From an uncultured Clostridia bacterium (lineage in GTDB: Bacteria > Bacillota > Clostridia > Oscillospirales > Ruminococcaceae), in contig CANRLH010000004.1 of assembly GCA_947631455.1 (NCBI GenBank), positions 1 to 64,000 of the forward strand: a DNA stretch of 64,000 nt. The letters are read 5' to 3'. The number at the start of each line of letters is the position of its first letter. The first letter of the stretch is position 1. Below the pieces are notes generated by a model. It was not told where the DNA came from. It worked only from the letters and a program-made list of their open reading frames with translations, and made no database searches. Positions 33,534-42,527 of the stretch are shown here, piece by piece. Made by a program: the position numbers and the translations under genes.

Positions 33534-35252
33534 ATGACAAATAACCAACTTTATGACCTTTGGTGCAAAAATGCAACAGACGACAAGGACCTTTTGCCGG
33601 AGCTTTTAGAGATAAAGGGAAATGAAAAAGAAATCGAGGACAGATTTGCAGTTTCTCTTAAATTCGGAACTGCCGGACTTAGAGGAGTCATCGGTGCAGG
33701 CACTAACAGAATGAATGTTTACACAGTCAGACAGGCAACTCAAGGACTTGCAGACTACTGCAATGAGGACTTTGAAGATCCGAGCATTGCCATAGCATAT
33801 GACTCTAGGATCAAGAGCGATGTATTCGCCAAAGAAGCGGCTGCATGTCTTGCTGCTAACGGAATAAAGGTGTATATATACCCCGAGCTTATGCCTACCC
33901 CTATGCTTTCTTACGCGGTAAGAGCTCTCAACTGCGATTCCGGAATAGTCATTACAGCATCTCACAACCCTGCAAAGTACAACGGATATAAGGTTTACGG
34001 CCCGGACGGCTGTCAGATGACACTTGACGCAGCAAACAAGGTGCTGCAGAATATCGAGAAGGTAGATATGTTCACGGGCGCAAAGACAATGGACTTTGAC
34101 TCAGGCGTCAAGTGCGGCAAAATAGAGTATATCGGCAGGGATATTTACGAAGGTTACCTTAAAGCCGTTAAGGAGTGCGGTATTCATACCGACTGCGTTG
34201 CCGAAAGCGGTATGAAAGTAGTGTTCACACCTTTGAACGGAACCGGAAACAAGCCCATAAGAGATATTCTGAAAATGATAGGTGTTAAGGACGTGGTGGT
34301 TGTTCCTGAGCAGGAAAACCCTGACGGCAACTTCCCTACATGTCCCTTCCCAAATCCTGAAATAAAAGAAGCTCTTGCTTTGGGTATCGAGCTATCAGAA
34401 AAGCAACATCCGGATCTTTTGCTGGCTTCTGACCCGGACGCTGACAGAATGGGAATTGCCGTTCCCGATAAAAACGGCGAGTTCGTACTGTTTTCCGGAA
34501 ACGAAGTGGGCGCTCTGCTGCTTGAGTACATCTGCAAGGAAAGAACGGCACTCGGCACTATGCCAAAAAACCCAATAACTATTAAAACAATAGTTACTAC
34601 AGACATAATCAAAAAAATCGCCGACGAATACGGCGTTGAGATGATTGAGGTTCTCACAGGCTTTAAGTTTATAGGCGAGCAGATAGGCCTTCTTGAAAAA
34701 AAGGGTGAGCAGGACAGATTTATCTTCGGATTTGAGGAGAGCTACGGCTACCTTGGCGGCTCTTATGTCAGAGACAAGGACGCAGTAATTGCTTCTATGC
34801 TTATCTGCGAAATGACCGCTTTTTACAAAACCAAGGGAATCTCTCTTATCCAAGCAAGAGCTAATATGTACGCTAAGTACGGGAATTTCGTTCACACCCA
34901 GAAAAGCTTTATCTGCGAGGGTGTAAGCGGAATGGAGAAAATGACTGAGATCATGGATGGTCTCAGGAACGATCCTCCAAAAGAGATATCCGGACTTTCG
35001 GTGCTTAAGTTTTCAGACTATCTAACAGGCGTAACGCTTGACTGCCTTACAGGAAACAAGAGCGAGATCACTCTTCCGAAAAGCAATGTCTTGTCGTTCG
35101 TTTTGCAGGATGGCGCAAAGGTTATTCTTCGCCCATCGGGAACGGAACCGAAAATCAAGGCCTATTATACTACAATAGCCGAAAGGCGCAGGGACGCCGA
35201 GGCGCTTGAGGAAAAAATCTCAAAGGATTTTGCGTCACTTATCGGATTTTAG
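33534..35252 (+). CDS. Phosphoglucomutase/phosphomannomutase
   Basis: Interconverts glucose 1- and 6-phosphate (or the mannose pair), joining sugar breakdown to UDP-glucose synthesis. 572 residues with the alpha-D-phosphohexomutase domains: phosphoserine loop ITASHNPAKYNGYKVYG, metal loop DPDADRMG, sugar loop FGFEESYG and phosphate-binding RPSGTEPKIK. The size matches the PgcA type. ATG at 33534 follows AGAAAGGA; the 26 upstream codons in frame are unlike the family. Links functionally to galE in this window. Confidence 0.93.
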   Translation: MTNNQLYDLWCKNATDDKDLLPELLEIKGNEKEIEDRFAVSLKFGTAGLRGVIGAGTNRMNVYTVRQATQGLADYCNEDFEDPSIAIAYDSRIKSDVFAKEAAACLAANGIKVYIYPELMPTPMLSYAVRALNCDSGIVITASHNPAKYNGYKVYGPDGCQMTLDAANKVLQNIEKVDMFTGAKTMDFDSGVKCGKIEYIGRDIYEGYLKAVKECGIHTDCVAESGMKVVFTPLNGTGNKPIRDILKMIGVKDVVVVPEQENPDGNFPTCPFPNPEIKEALALGIELSEKQHPDLLLASDPDADRMGIAVPDKNGEFVLFSGNEVGALLLEYICKERTALGTMPKNPITIKTIVTTDIIKKIADEYGVEMIEVLTGFKFIGEQIGLLEKKGEQDRFIFGFEESYGYLGGSYVRDKDAVIASMLICEMTAFYKTKGISLIQARANMYAKYGNFVHTQKSFICEGVSGMEKMTEIMDGLRNDPPKEISGLSVLKFSDYLTGVTLDCLTGNKSEITLPKSNVLSFVLQDGAKVILRPSGTEPKIKAYYTTIAERRRDAEALEEKISKDFASLIGF

Positions 35253-35280
35253 CGCGGAGTCTTCCTGAATTTTCATACAT

Positions 35281-35314
35281 AAAAAGGGATACCTGACATT
35301 GGTATCCCTTTTTT
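35281..35314 (+). terminator. Terminator of the phosphoglucomutase gene
   Basis: A 13-bp perfect stem (AAAAAGGGATACC with GGTATCCCTTTTT) and T run. It may also serve the convergent gene on the minus strand. Confidence 0.85.
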
Positions 35315-35365
35315 GACGAAGATGACGAAGAGCGCCGGCAAAACCGGCACAGTGTTTTCGATAAA

Positions 35366-35914
35366 TCATCTGAACTGCTTATACAAAGAGTAGAATATAA
35401 GGTTGTATCTTTCTGTTACCGCCTCTTCCTCAAAGGCAACAGTTGGCTTCATGTCGACGATAAGCCTTGATTCCTTAAGATAAACTATATCGAAAGTGGC
35501 ATGCTCAATAAGTACCCTTTCTGAATCAAGCTTATCTGAACCTTTTGATCTGTACTCACCGACAAAGAAATCTCCCAAATCAGTCTTTAGTATGTACTTG
35601 ATATCACCGGTGAGTCCATCTTTCATATGAAGGTTCATAGACTTATCAATAATCAAATCTTTTATTTCAATAGAATCTGCAACAAAATTTTCATTGCTTA
35701 TATCCTTGCTTGCTTTAACATAGTTTATTATCGGCTTTACAAACAAGACCATAATTACAGCGTAAACCAACAGTATCAAAAGATTCCACACCTTAAAGCC
35801 GTTAAATATAAGCGCCGCAACGATGCAGACAAGAAAAACTCCCGTAACAATTAGCGCGATCTGAATTATATCCTTAAAGTAAACGCTTGCATTTTTAGTG
35901 TATTTTTCCTTCAT
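35366..35914 (-). CDS. Two-helix membrane protein of unknown function
   Basis: A 182-residue protein with two adjacent helices at about 16-33 (IALIVTGVFLVCIVAALIF) and 39-57 (LLILLVYAVIMVLFV). A cytoplasmic beta-rich domain follows (LIDKSMNLHMKDGLTGDIKYIL, cited in part). ATG at 35914 has AAGGAGG at good distance; the longer frame is unsupported. Its plan (two helices then a beta-strand domain) resembles the protein at 41888-42454, suggesting PH-like sensors. I do not recognise the family. Confidence 0.65.
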   Translation of the reverse strand: MKEKYTKNASVYFKDIIQIALIVTGVFLVCIVAALIFNGFKVWNLLILLVYAVIMVLFVKPIINYVKASKDISNENFVADSIEIKDLIIDKSMNLHMKDGLTGDIKYILKTDLGDFFVGEYRSKGSDKLDSERVLIEHATFDIVYLKESRLIVDMKPTVAFEEEAVTERYNLIFYSLYKQFR

Positions 35915-36071
35915 GACGATATTCCTCCTTGACGTATAAAAAAGTATAGCATATTTTATTATTCTTTTCAAGTGTAAAATTGGCAATTTTTCTCAAAAAT
36001 GTATGTGTCAATTTATTTTATTATTTAACATCTTAAAAAACCTAAAACAATTACTATGCAAGAAAAAACAA

Positions 36072-36101
36072 GCGGCTTACAGGAATACACCTGAAAGCCG
36101 C
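36072..36101 (-). terminator. Terminator of ireB
   Basis: GCGGCTT/AAGCCGC stem with an inner CAGG/CCTG pair, followed on the minus strand by TTGTTTTTTCT. Confidence 0.8.
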
Positions 36102-36117
36102 AATGAATTTTACTCTA

Positions 36118-36363
36118 TCACTCCCCGAGATAAGACTTAACCAGTGCCTGCAAAAGCTCATCTCTATCTATATGACGGATTAGACTTCTGGCATTGTTGT
36201 AAGTCGTTATGTAGGTCGGATCTTCAGAAAGAATATAACCTACTATCTGATTGATCGGATTGTAACCTTTTTCCTTCAGAGCCTGATATATGGTCTGCAA
36301 ATTATGCTTGAGCTCTGTTTCCTTGTCGTCCTTAACTTTAAAGGTCATCGTCTGGTCATACAT
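36118..36363 (-). CDS. ireB: IreB family regulatory protein (UPF0297)
   Basis: A small cytoplasmic protein (81 residues) that in enterococci is phosphorylated by the IreK Ser/Thr kinase and limits cephalosporin resistance. The family signature TMxFKV (here TMTFKVKDD) opens the protein, and [20 protein letters not shown] and [10 protein letters not shown] are the conserved core. AAGGAGG precedes ATG. It usually sits beside alaS and ruvX (yqgF); here both neighbours are unrelated, so it is transcribed alone. Confidence 0.92.
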   Translation of the reverse strand: MYDQTMTFKVKDDKETELKHNLQTIYQALKEKGYNPINQIVGYILSEDPTYITTYNNARSLIRHIDRDELLQALVKSYLGE

Positions 36364-36491
36364 AATCTAATCCTCCTTATAAGATTTCAGTAAATGAATA
36401 CCGCTTAAAGATATTATAACGCATTTTGACAAAAATAACAAGTACTTTCAAACTTTTTTCAAAAAAAATTAAGTTGTTTTTATCAAAATTT

Positions 36492-38027
36492 TTATGTTTG
36501 CGGGTCGGATATTGTCGTTTTCCGCCGTTGTTTGAACTTAGTAAGCGTCTCATTCAAAAATTTTATACCGGATACGGCCACCAAAATAAACATTGGAGTG
36601 AAATTGACAAGATACCTTGATCTTGCCTCCCATATCAAAAAGAACAGAAATACACCGAAAACTATTACCCTGATAAGTGTAACTGCGCTTTTTTCATTCT
36701 GTACGGTTCCGGAAATATATGACGCAAACATCATCACCAGAATCAATACATGATAAGCCAATGCGTAAAGATAAAATACCGGGCTTTCAGTCACAAAGCT
36801 TCTGACAGCGTTGTCTTCACCGTTTTCCAGATACTGCTTTATAAAGTAGGTTCCGTCGTCCCACGTGTATCCTATCTTTTTGGCCAGATGCTTTATCATT
36901 CCGAAAACGCCGTAGTCGGATATTCTCTCCTTTATCATTTCAATATCCGCCTGCTTTTTGTCTTCATAATCACCCGCATTTTCCGTGTACCAGAAATCCT
37001 TGTCGCAATAGCCTCCCCTATCATGAAGCCCCATCATTATCCAGTGCGTAAGCGGAAACTCATATGCGTTTTTCTCTTCTTCACTGGCAAGCTTGAATGC
37101 GCTTATTCCCACCGACAGCGTAACAGCCGACAAGACACAGGCAACTATTATCACAGCTATTTGTTTTAGCCGCTTTTTCAGCTCTGGTTTGTTAATAAGG
37201 TATATTATATATGCAAGATACGCAACGGGTAGTATAATAACGCTGCCCTTTATTTTATATCCGATAATTGCTAATGCGCTGCTGATAGCAAGCGACAAGA
37301 ACATAGTTCCGGTTTTATCGCTCGAAACACCTTTAAGGAACAACAGCACAGAGCCCATTACAAAAGGCATACTCATAGCGTCGGTGTAATAATACGGGGT
37401 ATAGGTGTAAAAAACGCAGAACAAAGCGCCCAGGATTGCAGTATAGAGTGGGGTTATCTTATCAGAAAAGATCCTCTTTGATATAAAGTACAGCAGTATA
37501 AACGATATATTAAGACCAAGTGTGTTAATAAGTATCGGAGCCATTACCGGCATTGTACCGAACAGCTTATCGGTTACATAATAAATAAGCGATACTATTA
37601 TTAAAAGAGCATTATTGTTCGGGTATCTTGCAAAATAAACCTGATGCCTTTCGGGAAGATTTTTATACAGATCGCTTTTATCCCAAGACTGAGAAAACTC
37701 TCTGGCTGCGCTGTCTACATACTTAAGATCGTGCACGGAATCGCCTTTGAGAAAAAAGGCACAAATTATCTGCATAGCCAGTACAAACAAGGCAATTATC
37801 CAGAATATCTTGTTTATTTGAGCGGGCGTCAGAATATCAGCGTGCTTTTTCAAAAATCCGTAGAACCACACAGCAAGCACCGAAAACGCCGCTCCTGCTG
37901 CTATTACCGCTATTACCTCCCACGCCGCTATTTTTACGAATCCTCTCATTATTGATAAAACTATTGCTGAGAAAAATGCAAACGCGGCGAATCCATGAAT
38001 TATTTTAGAGGCTTTTATCACAAACAA
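36492..38027 (-). CDS. Multi-pass membrane glycosyltransferase (GT-C/GT39-like)
   Basis: A 511-residue protein with about eleven hydrophobic helices. An extracytoplasmic loop (about 95-140) contains acidic GDSVHDLKYVDSA and the RYPNNN motif often seen in GT-C enzymes that use lipid-linked sugars. A second soluble loop lies around 330-390 (DRGGYCDKDFW). These enzymes transfer sugars to proteins or wall polymers outside the membrane. The donor and acceptor are unknown. Start is TTG with AAGGAAG four bases ahead; GTG two codons in is also possible. It follows pheST and may be cotranscribed. Confidence 0.78.
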   Translation of the reverse strand: MFVIKASKIIHGFAAFAFFSAIVLSIMRGFVKIAAWEVIAVIAAGAAFSVLAVWFYGFLKKHADILTPAQINKIFWIIALFVLAMQIICAFFLKGDSVHDLKYVDSAAREFSQSWDKSDLYKNLPERHQVYFARYPNNNALLIIVSLIYYVTDKLFGTMPVMAPILINTLGLNISFILLYFISKRIFSDKITPLYTAILGALFCVFYTYTPYYYTDAMSMPFVMGSVLLFLKGVSSDKTGTMFLSLAISSALAIIGYKIKGSVIILPVAYLAYIIYLINKPELKKRLKQIAVIIVACVLSAVTLSVGISAFKLASEEEKNAYEFPLTHWIMMGLHDRGGYCDKDFWYTENAGDYEDKKQADIEMIKERISDYGVFGMIKHLAKKIGYTWDDGTYFIKQYLENGEDNAVRSFVTESPVFYLYALAYHVLILVMMFASYISGTVQNEKSAVTLIRVIVFGVFLFFLIWEARSRYLVNFTPMFILVAVSGIKFLNETLTKFKQRRKTTISDPQT

Positions 38028-38088
38028 GTCACTTCCTTTAACACATATCCTCTGAACCTATAGGCATATAGGCATAACTGCTTATGTT

Positions 38089-40494
38089 TTATCCTCTTAG
38101 CTCGGCTCCCAGCTCAGACAGAGCTTTTACCACCTTTTTCATAGCATTATCAGCCTGCTCGTCGGTAAGCGTTTCGTTTTGAGAGCGCATAGTTATTGAA
38201 TAAGAAACGCTCTTCTTGCCCGATTCTATCTGCTCGCCCTGATACACATCGAACAGAGTTACGCTTTCAAGAATTTTACCTGCTGCCGCGCTTATAGTCT
38301 TTTCAAGCTTTGCCGCAGGAATATCCTCATCGCAAACGAAGGATATGTCCCTTGTTGTAGCCGGGAACTTTGGAAGAGGCTTATACACCTTTTTGCTGTC
38401 AGAAAGCTTAAGCGACTCATCAATGTTGACTTTTGCACAGTAGCACCTTGTACCGACGCCGTAATTTTCCAAAACGTCCGGGTGCAGCTCGCCAAAGACC
38501 GCCAGTTCCTTGCCGTTTTTAACAATAACAGCGCTTCTTCCCGGATGAAAAGCTGCTGTCTCGTCAAAGCACTTGCTATTTGCCGCTCTTATCACCTCAT
38601 AGCCGCTTATTCCGGCACTTTCCAGAACCGTTTCCACAACACCTTTAAGTGTAAAGAAATCCACATTACCGTCAGTGTCATACATTCCTATAACAAGCCT
38701 TGAAAGCTCATCGGGAAGCACACCCTCAGTCTTTATATATTCAGTAGCTATCTCAAAAATGCTGGCAGACATATTTCTGTAATTATAATTTCTTGCCAAA
38801 ACCTCGCAGATGCTCGGAAGCGCGGTAGTTCTCATAACCGATGTATCCTCACCCAGCGGATTTGAGATCACCACTGGATCTCTGAGTTTGCTGTCAGCGG
38901 GAATATTGAGCTTATCTAAGCTTTTGGGTGAAACAAAAGAATAGGTAGCAGTTTCATAAAATCCCTGTGCCACCATAGCGGATTTAATCTTCGCCTTAAA
39001 CTTTTGCATTGGCGTTCTCTTTGCATTGGCAACTCCCGTTATGATGGTAGAAGGTATTTTATTGTATCCGTAAATACGCGCGATCTCCTCTGCTATATCA
39101 GCCTTGCACTCTATGTCGATCCTGTCATACGGCGCAATAGCCTTGCCGTCTCTGACGGTAAAGTCAAGGCTTTCAAGATATTTTATCATATCCGCTTCGG
39201 GAATGTTTGTTCCCAGAAAACCGTTTATCCAGTTGTGGTCAAACTCAGCACTGTGTTCCTTGTTGTCTCCGTAATCACAATCTATCACTGTGTTTAAAAC
39301 CTCGCCGCAGCCAAGCTCTTCCACAAGCTCAAACGCCCTCAATATCGCAGGCATACAGTTTCTTGGATCAAGCCCCTTTTCAAATCGTGAAGAAGCGTCC
39401 GTTCTCATGCCCAGCTTTTTGGCGTCGCGCCTTACGGTAGGGCCGTCAAAGCAGGCCGCTTCAAAGACCACCGTTTCAGTGTCGTCCATAATTCCGCTGT
39501 ACTCCCCGCCCATTACTCCGGCAACGGCAACAGGCTTATTTTCATCAGCGATCACAAGCATATCGCTTGTAAGCTCCCTCTCCACGCCGTCAAGAGTCAT
39601 GATCTTTTCACCGTCTGCGGCATTTCTGACAATTATCTTTGCTCCATCTACATATCTCAGATCAAACGCGTGCATAGGGTGACCGTATTCCAGCATTACA
39701 TAGTTTGTAATATCGACAAAGTTGTTTATCGGTCTTACTCCGCTAGCGCGAAGTCTTTCTCTCATCCATCTGGGAGACGGGCCGATTTTTACGTTTTTAA
39801 CGATTCCGCCGATATACCTTGAGCAGAGCTCTTTATTTTTGACCTCAACACTCAGGTAATCGTTTATGTTTCCGTCAACTCCCGTATATTCAGGCTCAGT
39901 GAGTCTGCTTTCACGTCCAAAGGTTGCGTGAGCTTCTCTTACAAGTCCCCTTACAGACATACAGTCAGGTCTGTTTGAGGTTATTTCAAACTCTACCGAA
40001 GTGTCGTTTAGTCCAATCGCTTCCTTTATATCTTTTCCGAGAGTCAGGTCGCAATCGTCGCCTAAAAGGAATATTCCGTCCTCTATCGCATACGGAAAAT
40101 CGTGGGTAGTAAGCCCAAGCTCTCCTAAAGAGCAGAGCATACCGTTGCTCTCCTTGCCTCTCAGCTTTCCTTTTTTGATCTTTACTCCTCCGGGAAGCGT
40201 CGAGCCGTCAAGCGCCACGGGAACATAGTCGCCGGCCTTTACATTCGGCGCACCGGTAACGATCTGCAAAGGTTCGCTCCCGCCTACGTCTACCATACAA
40301 ACCACAAGATGGTCTGAATCCTCATGAGGTACAACCGACAAAAGCTTTCCTACCACAACCTTTGAAATCTCAGCGCCCTCGGTCTCATATCTTTCCACCT
40401 TTGAGCCGGTCATAGTCATATCGTAACAGAATTTCTTTATATCAATATCAGATACGTCTATATAGTCATTAAGCCACTTCATTGATAAATTCAT
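38089..40494 (-). CDS. pheT: Phenylalanyl-tRNA synthetase beta subunit
   Basis: The tRNA-binding and editing half of the alpha2-beta2 enzyme that charges tRNA-Phe. About 801 residues: N-terminal OB-like tRNA-binding domain (VVGKLLSVVPHEDSDHLVVC, residues about 45-150), B3/B4 editing domain (FEITSNRPDCMSVRGLVREA), B5 domain with acidic residues (DIAEEIARIYGYNKIP), and C-terminal anticodon-binding domain (FPATTRDISFVCDED). ATG at 40494 follows GAAGGAGG; the upstream start in the same frame overlaps pheS. It is in an operon with pheS under a Phe T-box. Confidence 0.96.
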   Translation of the reverse strand: MNLSMKWLNDYIDVSDIDIKKFCYDMTMTGSKVERYETEGAEISKVVVGKLLSVVPHEDSDHLVVCMVDVGGSEPLQIVTGAPNVKAGDYVPVALDGSTLPGGVKIKKGKLRGKESNGMLCSLGELGLTTHDFPYAIEDGIFLLGDDCDLTLGKDIKEAIGLNDTSVEFEITSNRPDCMSVRGLVREAHATFGRESRLTEPEYTGVDGNINDYLSVEVKNKELCSRYIGGIVKNVKIGPSPRWMRERLRASGVRPINNFVDITNYVMLEYGHPMHAFDLRYVDGAKIIVRNAADGEKIMTLDGVERELTSDMLVIADENKPVAVAGVMGGEYSGIMDDTETVVFEAACFDGPTVRRDAKKLGMRTDASSRFEKGLDPRNCMPAILRAFELVEELGCGEVLNTVIDCDYGDNKEHSAEFDHNWINGFLGTNIPEADMIKYLESLDFTVRDGKAIAPYDRIDIECKADIAEEIARIYGYNKIPSTIITGVANAKRTPMQKFKAKIKSAMVAQGFYETATYSFVSPKSLDKLNIPADSKLRDPVVISNPLGEDTSVMRTTALPSICEVLARNYNYRNMSASIFEIATEYIKTEGVLPDELSRLVIGMYDTDGNVDFFTLKGVVETVLESAGISGYEVIRAANSKCFDETAAFHPGRSAVIVKNGKELAVFGELHPDVLENYGVGTRCYCAKVNIDESLKLSDSKKVYKPLPKFPATTRDISFVCDEDIPAAKLEKTISAAAGKILESVTLFDVYQGEQIESGKKSVSYSITMRSQNETLTDEQADNAMKKVVKALSELGAELRG

Positions 40495-40512
40495 TTTTAC
40501 TGCCTCCTTCAA

Positions 40513-41532
40513 TTAAAACTGACGTAAGAATCTGAGGTCGTTATCGTAAAGCAGCCTCAAATCGTTTATGCTGAATCTTCCCATTGTAAGCCTTTCAAGT
40601 CCCAGACCGAACGCAAAGCCGGAATACACCTCGGGGTCGATCCCACAGCCCTCTAAGACCTTCGGGTGTACCATGCCTGCGCCGAGCAGTTCCACAAATC
40701 CCTCCTGCTTGCACATACTACATCCTTTTCCACCGCAGTTAAAGCACATGATGTCGACCTCGGCAGAAGGTTCCGTATAAGGAAAATGGTGCGGACGCAG
40801 TCTTATCTTGCAGTCGTCTCCATACAGGCGTTTCATGAGCATATCAAGCGTTCCGACAAGATCGCTCATAGTAACGCCTTTGTCTATAACAAGCCCCTCT
40901 ATCTGGTGGAAAATCGGTGTATGCGTAGCGTCAGCCGTATCAGAGCGATAAACTCTTCCCGGTGAAATAATTCTTATCGGTGGTTTGGTCTTTTCCATGG
41001 TTCTTATCTGAACCGAAGATGTCTGCGTTCTTAAAACCGTATTTTCGTCGATATAAAAGGTGTCCTGCGTATCTCTTGCGGGGTGATCCTTAGGCATATT
41101 AAGCGCCTCAAAGCAGTAATGATCCGTTTCGACCTCCGGGCCTTCAACAATGTCGAAGCCCATTCCCATAAACACCTCCTCGATTTCGCTCATAACGATA
41201 TTAAGCGGATGAAGCTGTCCCTGGCTTATTTTCTTTCCCGGAAGCGTTACGTCAAGAGTTTCACTTTTCAAGCTCTGCTCTCTCATTTTCTCCTTGATTT
41301 TTGCCTGAGCGTTTGAAAGAGACTCCTCTATCTCAGCTCTTACCTTGTTAGCGAGCTGACCCATTTTAGGTCTCTCATCCGCTGAAAGCTTACCCATCTG
41401 CTTCAGGATCGCGGTGATCTCGCCTTTTTTCCCCAGATACTTTACCCTTATCTCCTCAAGTACCTTTGAATCCTTGGCTTCTTCCAGAGCCGCCAATGCG
41501 CCTTTTTGAATTTTTTCAAGTGCTTCTTTCAT
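40513..41532 (-). CDS. pheS: Phenylalanyl-tRNA synthetase alpha subunit
   Basis: Catalytic subunit that activates phenylalanine. 339 residues: N-terminal coiled coil (1-85), then class II motifs 1-3, including HPLNIVMSEIEEVF, the RTQTSSVQIR phenylalanine/ATP segment, the FHQIEGL motif 2, and GFAFGLGLERLTM motif 3. A Cys-rich loop (CFNCGGKGCSMCKQ) marks the common bacterial form with a zinc-like site. It has a T-box leader with TTC (Phe) specifier and is followed 18 bases later by pheT. Confidence 0.96.
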   Translation of the reverse strand: MKEALEKIQKGALAALEEAKDSKVLEEIRVKYLGKKGEITAILKQMGKLSADERPKMGQLANKVRAEIEESLSNAQAKIKEKMREQSLKSETLDVTLPGKKISQGQLHPLNIVMSEIEEVFMGMGFDIVEGPEVETDHYCFEALNMPKDHPARDTQDTFYIDENTVLRTQTSSVQIRTMEKTKPPIRIISPGRVYRSDTADATHTPIFHQIEGLVIDKGVTMSDLVGTLDMLMKRLYGDDCKIRLRPHHFPYTEPSAEVDIMCFNCGGKGCSMCKQEGFVELLGAGMVHPKVLEGCGIDPEVYSGFAFGLGLERLTMGRFSINDLRLLYDNDLRFLRQF

Positions 41533-41576
41533 TGTAACCGTCCTCTCTTAAAATAACTGAAAAATAGTCTACAAAA

Positions 41577-41830
41577 TAAAAAGCCCTGCCCTAATAAGGA
41601 CAAGACGTAATCTTGCTTAACCACCCTAAGGTAAAAGAGCCAACACTCCTCAAGACCTATAACGGAGTCTTAAAAGCCAACCGTCCGCGCTTACAATTTT
41701 TGAATAAAAACTTCGGCGCAGCCGCTCGTGAGTGAACTTCAGCGAAACACATCCCAAAAAGCTTTCACCGTGCGCTTTCCTCTCTGAAAGGATGAAACAT
41801 CCGCCTACTCTCTCAGTCATCGCGTTTAAA
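41577..41830 (-). ncRNA. T-box riboswitch, phenylalanine specifier (pheST leader)
   Basis: The minus strand has the T-box core AGGGTGGTTAAGCA, a following terminator stem (TCTTGTCCT/AGGGCAGGG with G-T pairs) and a T run. In Stem I the specifier region GAAGTTCACTC reads TTC followed by A, a phenylalanine codon. This agrees with pheST downstream. Confidence 0.9.
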
Positions 41831-41832
41831 AA

Positions 41833-41862
41833 AGTATAACACATCCTTCTAAATTTTGTCAA
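41833..41862 (-). promoter_or_regulatory. Promoter of the pheST T-box transcript
   Basis: TTGACA (41857-41862), 18-base spacer and TATACT (41833-41838). The sequence context matches the leuA T-box promoter. Confidence 0.85.
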
Positions 41863-41887
41863 GAGTTTTTTTATATTTTCTGCATTA

Positions 41888-42454
41888 TCAAAAGCTCTTC
41901 CAGTTTTTCCATTTATAATCCGGGTCGTCCTCGTCCTCCTCAGGAAAAACTATATACTCCTTTTTGGGGTAATGAATTTTGTCGTGAAGGTTCTCTATCA
42001 AAAACATCTTAGCCGCCGGATCGACGAAATATATGCTCTCAGATTTATTTCCCTTAAGTAAAAAGGATATGCTTCCCATTGTAGTCTGACTGCTTTCGAT
42101 CACCTCGTCGTAGTTTATAGTAACCAGTCGTTTTTTTATACCCAGCACCGGAGGCTGATAAGACTCTATCCTGTTGTCGAATATTTTTACATAAACATCT
42201 TCATCAAGCGCCATTTTCATTGACATAGCGAACAAAAAAGATGTAAAGAAAAGTCCCAGAGCCAAAACAGCTAAAACTATTTTAAGCCATACAAACTTGA
42301 CCAAAACGCACACCAGCAAAAGCACCAGCATCAAAACAGCGCTTTTTATTATGATTTTATTGACCCTTTTACGCTCGGCGATCCTCTCTCCGGCAAGACG
42401 TATTTTTTCCTGCCTTGAAACGCTTCTGTCAGGGTATTCGTATAAAAGCTCCAT
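41888..42454 (-). CDS. Two-helix membrane protein with cytoplasmic beta domain
   Basis: A 188-residue protein. A basic N-terminal helix is followed by two membrane helices at about 33-75 (MLVLLLVCVLVKFVW and LAVLALGLFFTSFLFAM), then a beta-strand domain resembling bacterial PH/YcxB-like folds (VKIFDNRIESY, RLVTINYDEVIES) and an acidic Trp-rich tail. The ATG at 42454 is preferred over an upstream TTG. Relatives sit beside housekeeping genes in Clostridia without known function. It resembles the protein at 35366-35914 in layout. Confidence 0.65.
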   Translation of the reverse strand: MELLYEYPDRSVSRQEKIRLAGERIAERKRVNKIIIKSAVLMLVLLLVCVLVKFVWLKIVLAVLALGLFFTSFLFAMSMKMALDEDVYVKIFDNRIESYQPPVLGIKKRLVTINYDEVIESSQTTMGSISFLLKGNKSESIYFVDPAAKMFLIENLHDKIHYPKKEYIVFPEEDEDDPDYKWKNWKSF

Positions 42455-42527
42455 AAATATACACAACCTCTTTTAACTAAAGCAAGAGGACAAAAGTCTT
42501 GTAAAAACCTCTGTCCCCGTTTTGTTT